From Rhodosporidiobolus odoratus (lineage: Eukaryota > Basidiomycota > Microbotryomycetes > Sporidiobolales > Sporidiobolaceae): a DNA stretch of 64,000 bases. Below the pieces are notes generated by a model. The model was not told the origin of the DNA. It saw only the letters and a program-made list of their open reading frames with translations, and made no database searches. The stretch is taken from assembly GCA_034387635.1 (NCBI GenBank), contig JAOANU010000005.1:1736001-1800000 (forward strand). Reading direction: 5' to 3'. The position numbers and the translations under genes were made by a program. Below are positions 34,058-44,570 of this stretch, one piece after another; position 1 is the stretch's first letter; each line of letters opens with the position of its first letter.

Positions 34058-35003
34058 GCTGGTCGGGAAAGAGTGAAAGACGAGGATAAAGAGAAGGAAG
34101 AGATTTCGCGACAGCCTTTTCTACCCTCCCGACGCTGCTTTGTCCTCCTTCGCATACCTCATCAAGCTCGCCCTCGCGAAGCGTATGCTGGCCCGTGAGC
34201 AGCTCTGTTGAACTCTATCGGTGTCGGTATAGGGAGACCATCGCCCACCCGATCCGCTTCGACCCTCTCTCGCCCATTTCCGGCAAGCTTCGGACTTGGC
34301 GAAGAGGCGGAGAAAGGCGCGCATGGGTGCCGAGAGGAAAGCTTAAACGAGGTGAAACGTCCGAAGGGGCAGATTGGGAAAGGGTGAGATGTCGGACGCG
34401 GTCGGTGCGGAGCGTGAAGGGGAACAAAGGGAAGTTTCATGTCGACTTTGTAAGCGAGGCAGCGAGCGTTCCCAAAGCCTCAGCGAGAACAAGCAAGACC
34501 TACCGAGGTGTTAAGTGAGCAAGCCGCGGCAACAAGGGGAACCCAAGCAGGTGACAGAGGGAAGAGACGGGCGTACCAGACTTTCCCGCGGCAATGACCT
34601 GCTAAAGCAGCACAGGTCAAAGCACAGGCATATCGCATCGAGCGCCATGTCCTCCGCTCCGCCTCCGAGCCCGCAACTTTCAGTCGCTACCATTGTCATC
34701 CGCTTGGCAACGTCTGACCTCAACCCGCATGTTCGCGCTGAAACGCCGTATCGAAGTCAGCGGAGATGAGCTTACTCGTGAGACGGCGGAGACTACCGTC
34801 GAAGTCATATTTCGCTGGGAGAAAACCTTTCTGTTGAGAGGAAGGTGCGTAAGACTCGTGCATTGCGGTCGAGTCTCTGCGAGCGAAAATAGACGACGTG
34901 GAAAGGGTTAAAGGGAGAAAATGGATAAGGATAAAAGGGAGCAGAGACGGGAAGACGAGGGTTCGCAGGGAATGATGCGGGAGAGAATGGCATTCAGGCA
35001 GGG
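34058..35003. other. Intergenic region upstream of the first aspartic protease gene
   Basis: It contains the promoter of the gene starting at 34057 and the 3' UTR of the gene ending at 35004. Plus-strand frames at 34195-34518 and 34515-34769 start at non-ATG codons and show no domain or splice context. I see no gene. Confidence 0.4.
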
Positions 35004-36841
35004 TTAGATGGAGCGGGCGAAGCCGATGCTGGCGTCGTAATTGCCGGTACCGAGGTTGAAGAGCGAGACCCAGGACTTGAGGAAAGCAACTGCAGGGCGC
35101 AGGGTCAGTCCACAATTCGTCGGACACGGAAGAGGATGATGATGCATGGCTCACTTCCGAGCAACCCCATCTTCATCCCGCCCATCTCGAAGTCGATACC
35201 CAACAAGTTACCCGCACATATGCCCTTGTCAGCATTAACGACGCCAAGGTTCAGGTCGCGAGGGTCAAGGTCGAACACCTTCTTGTGGGTCGTCCCGCCA
35301 AAGACAAAACCGATTCTCGAGGCAGTGTCACAAGGGAACTCGTAGCGGGACGGTTCGTGTGCTACGCCGTTGACAGTAATGGTAGAGTTGGCGATTTCGA
35401 CAGCGTAAGCGCCAGGGATGGCAGCATAGACTGCGAGATGCCAAAGGTAAGCTGCGGAACAACGTCGAGAGGGTGAGATGAAGACCGACTGGCTTCGACG
35501 GCAGACTTGGGCATGTATGACTGAGCGATATCAAAGTCAGGCAGTTTGCTTCGAGGTGGAAAGGATGACACGTACAACCGATGAACCCGTTTCCACCACG
35601 GTCGCTACGTCAAGCTTCTTTGCCAACTTGCGGTCGACGGCGAATTCGCTAGTCATGATTGTCCACTGCGAGATACGCCCGAGCTCGACTCAGCATACCC
35701 AACTTGAGCGGGTAAAGTATGGCTACTCACATGTGACTCGCTAACGACCGGAGCCCTGGTAAAGCCGCCAATATACTTGGTGCTATCGGTTCCGCCGAGC
35801 GTGAGCTCCGAGCCTCGTAGCGCCCCGTCACGAGTAAAGTAGAAGCTAAACATATTATTGTACAACTCTCCAGCTTTGATGAGGTTGTCGAGGAAGGTAG
35901 GCTTGCCAAGCTTGGAAATGGAGAAGGCCAAGCCGATAATTCCGACAAAGGGCTCCTCGGTCAGCTCGGGGTGAGGTACGACGGCTGAGAAGGAGGAACC
36001 CGATCAGCACGGTGCGAGAATCGATCGAGAGAACGAAACACGCGCCGAAGTTCTGATTCTTGACGGTGAGACCGCCGCCCGATACGGTGTCAGAAGCTAG
36101 GTAGCCCTCGAAGGCGCCAGTGACATCTGTGGGAGTAGAAGTGTGTCAACGCGGGCCGCTGTTAGAGGAAGCAGGATGACGTACAGGTAAGGGCCACCCC
36201 GCGGCTTTGGTTGTGGAAAGAGGTTGAATTGCCGGAAGCGAAGCAGCCGTAGGAGCCTGCAGCGCAGAGCCTTAGTTTACAAACAATAGGAGAGGCGCAA
36301 GTAACCGCACCTTCACTGCCACAGTTGCTCGAAACCCATACATCAGCACTACCGGTATCGAAAAGAACGGCTGAAAGGACCGCGGGTAAGTGTGCTCAGC
36401 GAAGCATGTGGGGACAGAGCGGGAAGGAGCGTACGAAGGGTTTGAGGAGGCGTCCCAATGGTGACCGCTCCAGGATACTGGTATAAGGAGAAAGTCAAAA
36501 ACCGCCCGTCCCGGACAGAGAAGGAATAGAGGAAGCGAGAGACGTACAAGCTGATCCTGAGCCGGGTTGTACAGGTCGACAGTCGCAGTCTTGCTCTTTG
36601 TTTGCTTCTTGATACCACGCTTGGTGTAAGAGTACGCCCGGGCTTTGTCGTCGTCAAAGTACTTGCTGAAGGTTCGGATCAGCTCCCTCTTCACGAGGGC
36701 GTGATCCAGAGTTCCGTCAGTCGTGACGACCGTTGGCTGATCACCCTTGAGGGTAATGGTGGAGTCAAAGCGGCGCTCGACCGGCGAGGCGTAAACGAGT
36801 GTGAGTAGGGCGAGTGGAAGGAGGGCGAGGGGCGCGAGCAT
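35004..36841 (-). CDS. Aspartic protease (A1) homolog with altered second active site
   Basis: ATG 36841 begins a signal peptide (MLAPLALLPLALLTLVYASP) and a propeptide ending near GIKKQTKSKTATVDLYN. The N-terminal-lobe motif is intact: AVLFDTGSADVWVSSNCG. Later exons show the family landmarks FSFYFTRDGALRGSELTLGG, TKYIGGFTRAPVV and, at the end, FLKSWVSLFNLGTGNYDAS with stop at 35004. In the C-terminal lobe, where DTG or DSG is expected, the sequence reads DVATVVETGSSV (about 35568-35610), so Asp is Glu. That position is needed for catalysis in pepsin-like enzymes, so the product is likely inactive or much weaker. All exon frames remain open, so it is not an obvious pseudogene. Possibly a decoy, binding protein or early decay. 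Confidence 0.85.
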
Positions 36842-37469
36842 GCCGGATGCGTGAAGAGTAGGTAGTGAAGCAGAAGGCGCGAAGAGGATACTGAGAGAGA
36901 GAGGAGGCTCGGAAGAAGGGAGATCAGCAAGATGCACCGGGCAAGCCTGCGAAGAGAGGTAAAAAAGCACGCCTCCCCTTCGCGAGAAGGGTGAAGCGCG
37001 AGCAGGGGAAGGTGCGGAGCTGCTCAAGCGTTGATAGTGTCCGAAGACAAGGGCAAGCAGGCTTGAGAGTCGAGGAAGCGTTCCCTTGTTCTGCCAGTGG
37101 TGGTTCAAGATGTTGCAAACGAGGGGGAGAAAGCATTTCCGGCTGCTCCCGCATTCGAGGAGACCGCGCAAGGCTGCGCTGTGGTAGTTTACTGTAGATC
37201 CTCCGATCTTGACGTCCCCAACATGGCTGCGGGAGCAAGTGGTGACCCTTGTCCTCGAAGCAAAGCGGAGGGGAAAAGGAACGAGGGAAACGTACTTGAA
37301 AGATTAGCAGCGCTTCGGTAGCCTCGGGTCCAGCTTACGGACGTTCGGTGGCTCTCCCGGAGCGTGTTAATCGATCGATACAAAGCGAGATGCAGGAGAC
37401 GAAGCCAAACATTTGCTTTCATCGAAGAATCCTTATTTTCGATCTCATTTTAGTTCCCTTTCCACTGTT
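36842..37469. promoter_or_regulatory. Upstream region of the second aspartic protease gene
   Basis: It holds the promoter of the minus-strand protease homolog and possibly that of the plus-strand coding region to its right. No specific element identified. Confidence 0.4.
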
Positions 37470-38570
37470 GGTCCTTGTTCCGTAATAGTTCACCTACCCC
37501 ACCATATACTAAACCGTAGTCTACATGGGCCTCCGGCTCGAAGCGACTTGAAACTCGATCTCTCCCTTCTTGGCTTGCCTGAAGCTACTTTGTCACCGGA
37601 TGAGCTAGCGAACGCCCTCACTCAGCCGGTCTATCGACGCGCACCGCCGGTCCCAGCTCGTCTCGATCGCTCTGCCTCTCGTTCCGACCTCGTTGGCCAA
37701 CACAAAGTTACAGTATCGCTTACCGATCAGCTCGACTGTCGCCAGAAACTAGATCAGCCTATATCCATGCTACGCAGGCATGAAAGACTCGTACCGCTGA
37801 CTGTACTGCAGCGGTCGACGGCTGAGCGCCGGGGTGGACGTCGGCGGGAAGGGCCAGGCGATTCGGGACAGGCAAAGCCGCTTGGCAAGGCGGCTTGACA
37901 GACGCGAGGCTGACCATCCGTACGCCCGAGAAGAGGCAGGCTCATCCTGACGAACGGCTCACATGCCTCATTGCCCTCGCCGCTTTTATCCATTTCTTTG
38001 CCTCCTTACCTCTGCGCGCGCACCTCCTGCCCAATGCTCGTCCACATGCGTCTCGGATGTTCTGCGTATGCTGGCCTACTGCGCATGCAAGCCGCTACAG
38101 ATCAAGGCTCAGCGGCGGCAACACTCGACTACATCTCGCTTCAGATAGCCGCGCTCAGCAATGTTCGGAGGCGTTTCATCCCGGAGCTAAGTCGTACACA
38201 TGAATCGGAGCTCAGGTGAGAGGACTGAGGCCGGAGGGAAGGAGCTCGGATGGGTGCTGTCGTCCGTTCATCGGCAATCTGCGTGAGAGAAGATTCTGAA
38301 AAAGCCTTTCCCGCTGCCCTTTTGGCTTCCTCCCGCTTCACTGAAGTGCCTGCATCCGCTAGTCTTCTGCTCGCCTATCTAGAAACCCTGACCGGCTCGG
38401 CGGGCAGTCTTACTTACGGACAAGTCTGCTCTAAGATCATTGCATCAATAGCTGAACTTCTTTCACCCACTATGGACAAAACCTGCATCGCTCTGGGGCT
38501 TATGTACTCTTCTTGTTCGCTAAGGTGGGCTTTCGCCGTGCGTAGTGGCAGCCTGAGGCTTTAGTGGGCT
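37470..38570 (+). CDS. Poorly resolved plus-strand coding region, unknown product
   Basis: Several plus-strand frames have coding-like composition: LKLDLSLLGLPEATLSPDEL with ANALTQPVYRRAPPVPARLD (37545-37690), AAATLDYISLQIAALSNVRR with RFIPELSRTHESELR (38115-38217, followed by a gtgag donor), and KAFPAALLASSRFTEV with AYLETLTGSAGSLTYGQV (38300-38520). They are leucine-rich, helical and use C/G third positions, and donor-like sites follow two of them. I could not join them into one complete model with an ATG, so the limits are approximate. It could be a multi-exon gene of unknown function or the remains of one. Confidence 0.3.
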
Positions 38571-38638
38571 TTCTCCACTGTTGTCATTCTTTCCCTTGTG
38601 CAACTCTTACTTCTTCTCCTCACTTCAGCTCGGCGGAA

Positions 38639-41057
38639 ATGTTTGGCACACCGCGAGCGGCTCCTTCTACTCCCGTTGCTGCTGCCCGCCTCGCCTCACC
38701 GTCTCGCAGCGTACCAGCCCGCGCTTCAAAGGTCAAGATTGGTTCACTCGCCGAGCCTTTCACTAAGACGGGTGGCTACCGTCAAACCACGCAGACTGAC
38801 CAGGGGCAAAGCCGCAAGAAGCAGAAGACGCTCTCTAAGGAAGAGGGGAGTAAAAGGCAGCTCGCTCGTGGCGATGCAGGGCGGTTCCTTGGGAAGGCGA
38901 AGAGCGGAAGGAAGGGTCCAAGGAAGAAGACCTCTCCCGTCAAGAAGACAGGCGGAGGGGAAGAAGAAGAGTTGCTACCTACGTACGCGGTTCTGGAAGA
39001 CGCAGAGATGTGCAGGGCGTTCGGGTCCATGAAGGGTAAGTTGTCTCTTCTCCGCTTAATCCGCCCGAATTGACCGAGCTAATCCGCTTCCTTTGCCACA
39101 GTGCTGGACTACCATTGCACTGACGACCGCTACCAGGTCGAAGAGGTATCAGCTCAACGAATACTCAAGGGGGACGTCTGCCAAGTCTTGCAGCCCGGTT
39201 GGTACGCCCAGATTGAGGGTATCTCGTACGTCCTTTCATTCACACACCCACAATAGAGTGCCACCTTCCGTTCGTGCGACGCCACGGGCAAAGCAGCAAC
39301 CATCGGCTGTTGCGAGCGCTACGGGGCCTCCGCTGACTATGCTGCATTTCCGTTGCTTACAGCTCTCTTCGCGACAATCTCCATCAAGCTCCAACATGGA
39401 TTCCCGACGAACTCGTCACGTCTGAGTACAAGGCGCTGCGCATGTCGACAAAGCAGGTCTACCTCAAGCTCACCTGGTTCTGGTCGAAAAGCGAGTTTGA
39501 GGGTTCTGAACTCAGCACGTGAGTTGGCTTTACCTCATTCGAGAGCGCTCAGCTGGATGTCACATCCCCGACAGTCGCGCTGCCTGGCAGCAACAATGTC
39601 AGGCACTGGGTCCCAACGAGGTCGTCAAAACGGACGCTGTTGACTGGAAAAAGGACAGCGCAATCAGGGCTACTGGTAAGCTCACTATTTCAGTTCAGGC
39701 TCACTTCGCAGCTCCTGCTTGCTGATAAGCGCCTCTGCTCGCAGCGCAAGAATCAGTGTAAGCCGTTTACCCTAGCTCTTTCTCCCAACATGACCTTCTC
39801 AATCTCGAATCCGAACATGTTGTGTGGCAGCATTCAGGCATGCCACGTGCTGACACTACATCATCACAGAATCTACTGCTTCGACGACTGCTACCCGGCC
39901 CGTCACCCTGGCGCGCGTCGCCCGACAGCTCACCCGCTCTCCCTCTACTCGCCCCCAACACTTTCCTTCCTTTCACCTTCGCCATATGCTCTACCTGCGC
40001 TCGAGTGGGAATCCTCGCACTCCCTCACCGCAATTCCTGTCCAAATTCCTCCTTTCTTCTTCGGAATTGGCGTGGAGAGCGGCAAGGAGGGAAGAGGAAA
40101 TGAGCTGCTTGACGGTGGAAAGGATGGTAGGAGAGGGACACCTTATGTCAGGATCGGTTTCTCCTTCGGGAAGCAGAGGAAGGGGGACGATGATAATGAC
40201 AGAGAGGGAAATGCGCAGAGCGGGAAGAAGGCGAATAAGAGCCAGAAGAAGAGCGAGACAAGCATGGTGGTTCATCCGATGGTCCGTCTTGCGTCTCCCC
40301 TTACTCTGATGTTCAAGTTCTGATAGCATAGCTCATCAACCGCTCGCGCATTCAGACCTTCGTCCCCCATTCGACTTCCCGCACGCCTTACAACCCGGCA
40401 AATGTCCAGGTCTTTTCGCCTCATGCCAAGGAATGGCTCAACGTTTCAGACTTACTCGCTGGCAAGCACTACGTGGACGCCCAAGAGCAAAGCCCGACTT
40501 CGATTTCAACTGGCTTGGGGCAGAGATCTGCAGTTTCAACATCTCGCAAGGTCACTGCACAACCTTCCGCCATCGTAGCGGACCAAGCATCCGACCGTTC
40601 TTCCGTCTCACACTCCCACGCCACAACTGACTCGCTGAGCAGCTTCCTGGCCGCGCACGGCGCCGGGGCCGGCGACCCTGCTCTTACCTCCTCGAGTAGC
40701 GTTCTCTCCCGCCTGTCCTCCCTCTCTACCACCACCATCTTCCGCGGCGGCGCGTACGGCCTGACCGGAAACGCCTACCTCGTCACGCATGCCAACGAGC
40801 TTCTCAGCGTCCTCTCCCCCTCCCCTCCGTTCGCTACAACATCGGTTTCTCGCTCGGACCTCACCGCTGCTCAGCGCTCGAACGCTTTCGCCGAAGCGAG
40901 GCAGTTACTTCTGGATGCGAGGGCATGGGAGAAGGGAGTCAGGGAGAGAGTCGAGGGGAGGGGTGAAGGGAAAGGTTTGAGGAAGGAGTGGAGGGCGACC
41001 GGGGAGGCGCCGAAGGGGAAGAGGTGGATTTGTCCGAGGACGAAGAAGGAGCTTTAA
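38639..41057 (+). CDS. BAH-domain-like nuclear protein, paralog B
   Basis: ATG 38639 starts MFGTPRAAPSTPVAAARLAS, followed by a short basic region (SRKKQKTLSKEEGSKRQ, then KKTSPVKKTGG), much shorter than in paralog A. The folded part has VLDYHCTDDRYQVEEVSAQR and ILKGDVCQVLQPGWYAQIEG, then QVYLKLTWFWSKSEFEG, GPNEVVKTDAVDWKKDSA, IYCFDDCYPA and PYVRIGFSFGKQ. Each has a counterpart in paralog A in the same order. The last exon contains GGAYGLTGNAYLVTHANELL and ends with ICPRTKKEL, stop at 41055-41057. A small 13-nt-scale exon (TAQESV) before the FDDCYP exon matches the EPET exon of paralog A. Same orientation, about 9.4 kb apart. BAH assignment is tentative; likely nuclear from basic clusters. 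Confidence 0.65.
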
Positions 41058-41434
41058 GGACAGGTGAGTAGCTCGAAAAGGAAGGAGAGGGTCTAGCGCT
41101 TGCTTGGATACAGCAGGGATATAGGAAAGGTGTCCTTTCGCTTAAGGCCTGAGGCTTGTCAGGACTGGGCGTTCACGTCCAAGCTCTGAAGGGTCACTCT
41201 GTACGCGGAGAAGCGGAGAGGAACAAGCGGCAAACTCACGCTTCTATTGCAATCCTTGTTGCGGCTGAGGGAAAGAAGGGCACGGAAGACCTGCTCCCGC
41301 TCTCCCTGCCCGTCCAGTTCTTGACCGGGAATCCTGCCATGACCTACTAGACACTCAAGCTTGAAGGGAAGCCGTCGAGACCGGCTTGACAGTATGGCGA
41401 ATGAGGCGGGAGAGACTCGACGAGACTGCGAGCC
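41058..41434. other. Convergent intergenic region
   Basis: It lies between BAH-like paralog B (+) and the ferric reductase-type gene (-). No gene or repeat is visible. Confidence 0.45.
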
Positions 41435-43979
41435 TCACCAACCGAACGTCTCGCTGTATGAAACAATGCCGCCGCTGCAGAAAGACTTCGTTAGTCGGGC
41501 ACTGTAGACTCCAAATAGTGAGATGACACGCACACTGAGATCGCCTTGCCCTTCTCCACCCCACTAACCGCCTTCCTAACCTCCTCCACAAGCGGTTTTG
41601 GCCCACAGGTGCCCACGACGATCCCACCACCTCGAGGCAGACCCTTGCGCTGAAACGAGGCGAGGACTTCGTCGACTACCGAGTTGATGACGATGCTCGG
41701 GGAAGGGCGGCCGCGGCGGAGGGAGGTGTGCGGGATTGGGGAGAAGAGGTCGGTTGAGGCAGGATTGGTGACTGCGCGGTTGACATTAGACGAGCCTGCG
41801 AGGAGTTTCTTTTAGAAATCCAATCGAACGCACCGTGGAATATGATCCTGACAGCCAGACAAGTCTTCTCCCTCGCCGCCTCAAGTAACGAAGTCAAAAA
41901 CGCCTGGTACCAACCCAAACTTTCCACCTCCTTAACCGCCCAAATCAGCGTGACGGACCGAGTACGAAGTTGTCCGCGACAAGCGAGGTCGACGAGTTCC
42001 TCGAGAATTGAGGCGCCGAAGGTCATACCGGATCCTCCTGCGAAGAGGATCGCGGCTTGGCCGTCAACTAAGTCGGTAAACATGGGTCCTGCAGTAAGCA
42101 AGATGAGCTCAGGCCAGTCGAGAACTGATTAGGAGAATGGCTTTACCGCCATATGGTCCTGCGAGAACAACCCAGATCAGCGATGGCAGCGCAAGGGACA
42201 AGGAGGAGAAAAGCCCACCTTCGATTGCGACCTTCACCGTTCTTCCCGGCGTCCCATCCGTTGAAGACGCTATGGCGTGCTTGTTGAGCGCGCGAGTCCA
42301 GTCACCGGTAGACTTGACGAGGAGGGTGAGGTTGTGGGCGCCTCTGCATAATCGGAAGGAAACAAGGGTGAGCAAGCAGGCCTCTGGTATTTAATGTCGC
42401 AGACGAAGTGGCGAAATGAGAGTTGAAGGAGGGACACGTACGGCAACGGACTCGACCCTTCCGGCGCATTCGCCACCGAGAAAGGATGCGTCTCCCAACC
42501 CCTCCATCCCGCCCAACACCTCAACCAAACATGCTGTCCCGGTCTCCAGCCCGAGTTGATACGATGAGAATGGAGCATTGTCATCCCGCCGGGGAGCTCG
42601 ACGATGGAGGCGCAACCGATACGCGTCTTGGCGAGGCGGAGGAGGACCTGCGAGGGAAGCGTGGTGAGAAAGTCTCATGAGGATTAGGAGGGAAAGACGC
42701 ACGTCGAAGCCGTAGATGGAAATACAGAAGAGCGTGTATGGGCGAGCGAAGTCGGGAACGTGAAAGTTGAGGGCGATGAGGAAGGTGAGCCAACCTAGAA
42801 TGTGGCTGATGAGGAAGACTTGGTAGAACGCCTTGCGAAAGTAGGAGATCGAGGTAAAAAGTATGAGAACGCTGTCGAGTCAGAATGCGGACAGGCCGAC
42901 TATCAATGAAAGGCTTCGATGCGAGGGGAACGCAATTAGAGGAGGAAAAGCGCGGGAGGAAAACTCACCAAGCTATCGTGAGAGCGAGTCCAGAGACGTG
43001 AGTCTTGCTGTCCCACCTGAGGTCGCTGTGCAGAAGGAAGAATAGCGTGTGGAGCAGACCGCACAGAATCACGAGGCTGGAAATAGAAAGATGAGTGGGA
43101 AATCCTTGGGTATGAGCTCGAGACTGGACTTGCCGACCAGAAACACGATGAAGGTAGTTGATCTGCAGGGTCTCGAGGGTGGGCCCAATCCAGCGCGAAG
43201 GACAGCAAGGAGAACGCACCTTCTCGTACCCCTTCCCCAGCACACTCAACACACTATTCTTCGTCGCAAACGTAAACAATGCCGGCATCTGCGCCACTGC
43301 AATCGCTCCACTTCTCTTCCAATTGACCCTTGGATTCGTAGCGTGGAAAAAGAGGCAGAACATGACGATGGATTCGTAGATAAGGCAGAGGAGGACTTGA
43401 CCCCAGGTCAGGTTGAAGAGGGACGAGGTCGGGAGGAAGGTACGATTGTAGTGGGTGCGGAAGATGGCGAAGAAGGCGCTAACCGGGGCGATGCGGAGTG
43501 GGAGAGGGCGGTCAGAGATCTCCACTACTTGGGCGGCGGGCTTCTCGCTAGTTTTCCCTCTAACGGAAGGGGACTTTTTGACCGAAGTCGACTTCTTCAG
43601 GTCGACCTTCTCGACGGCCGTGTTGAGTGCGCCAGATCCGCTGCGGAGGAACCAGCCCGAGGACAAGCGGTTGTTGGCGACGTAGCTGGCGGCGAGCGGA
43701 GCGACAAAGAGGAGGAAGAGGGCGAGTCCGGCGGCGACTGCGATGTTGAGGTCCTCCGACATGGTGTTGCTCCCTACACGAGTTCTGCGTCAGCTGGTGT
43801 GTCAATGAAAATGGCTCGTGAGACGTACAAGACGCCATCTCCTCCGCAGCTATCGCCTGCGCCGGTGTTTGCGCCCAGCGCTCCACCAGCAACTTTTCCG
43901 CTTCTTCTCCTGATCCCGCTACGCGCTTGATGAGAGTACGCGCCAGGCGAGTATGATCGACTGATGGTGCATTCCTCAT
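41435..43979 (-). CDS. Ferric reductase-type transmembrane oxidoreductase
   Basis: ATG 43979 starts MRNAPSVDHTRLARTLIKRV, and a phase-1 intron joins this exon to MSEDLNIAVAAGLALFLLF, so the true N-terminus is about 50 residues longer than the nearest downstream ATG suggests. A ferric-reductase membrane domain of about six spans follows, with paired His candidates for two hemes (INYLHRVSGR with CGLLHTLFF; LISHILGWLTF with LNFHVPDF). The FAD-binding part has WRPGQHVWLRC and the HPFSV motif. The NADPH part has FAGGSGMTFGASI and VGTCGPKPLVEEVRKAV, and the C-terminus is SYSETFGW, as in FRE/NOX relatives. It would move electrons from cytosolic NADPH across a membrane to Fe(III), Cu(II) or oxygen. 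One intron has a GC donor (gcaagt, at 43134). Confidence 0.88.
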
Positions 43980-44570
43980 GTCGCTGATCGAAGTCGAGGT
44001 TGAGGTCAAGTCGGTGAACGGACGCCGTTCGAAGGAGGACAAGGGGGAGGCGAAAGAGTGTAAAGAGCGCGAGACCGGCTGGCGCTGCAAAGAGAATGTG
44101 GGAGGGGGAAGTGAAAACGATGGAGCTGCGCCCTTCTGTCCTACCGGGGAGATCAACGCAACGTCGACGCAACGAGTCGAGGAAAGAATTCGGCCGTTGT
44201 CAAAGGCCCGAGTTTCCCCCCTGCCCGATAACCTTGCGTGTGGTAAATCTCCCGTTCTCTGCAACGTCTCCGGGGCAAGGCACACGACTCGGTGTATGGA
44301 AGCAACTTCGGCGGAGGGAACGGTGAGAAAACGTGGATGAAGGAGGTCGGTTCGAGCAACGGCGTGTGACGCGCACCAGCGATAAGACTGGGAGATCGGA
44401 GTCAACGTCTGTGCGGAAGCGTTCGCCCGCAGGGGCCACCGGTTTTCCCTGCCTTTGTGGCTCGAGCCCCTCTCAGCTTGACCTTCTCAACCTGGACTCT
44501 GTTCCCGGAAAACAGTCTTGACTTACTTGCTTAGTCTATCTACACCTCAACCCTTGTCCCCAAAGTACAC
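43980..44570. other. Intergenic region between ferric reductase-type and dehydrogenase genes
   Basis: It contains the promoter of the ferric reductase-type gene and the 3' UTR of the dehydrogenase gene. A minus-strand frame runs in phase with the ferric reductase start but begins at TTG, so I read it as 5' UTR. Confidence 0.45.
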
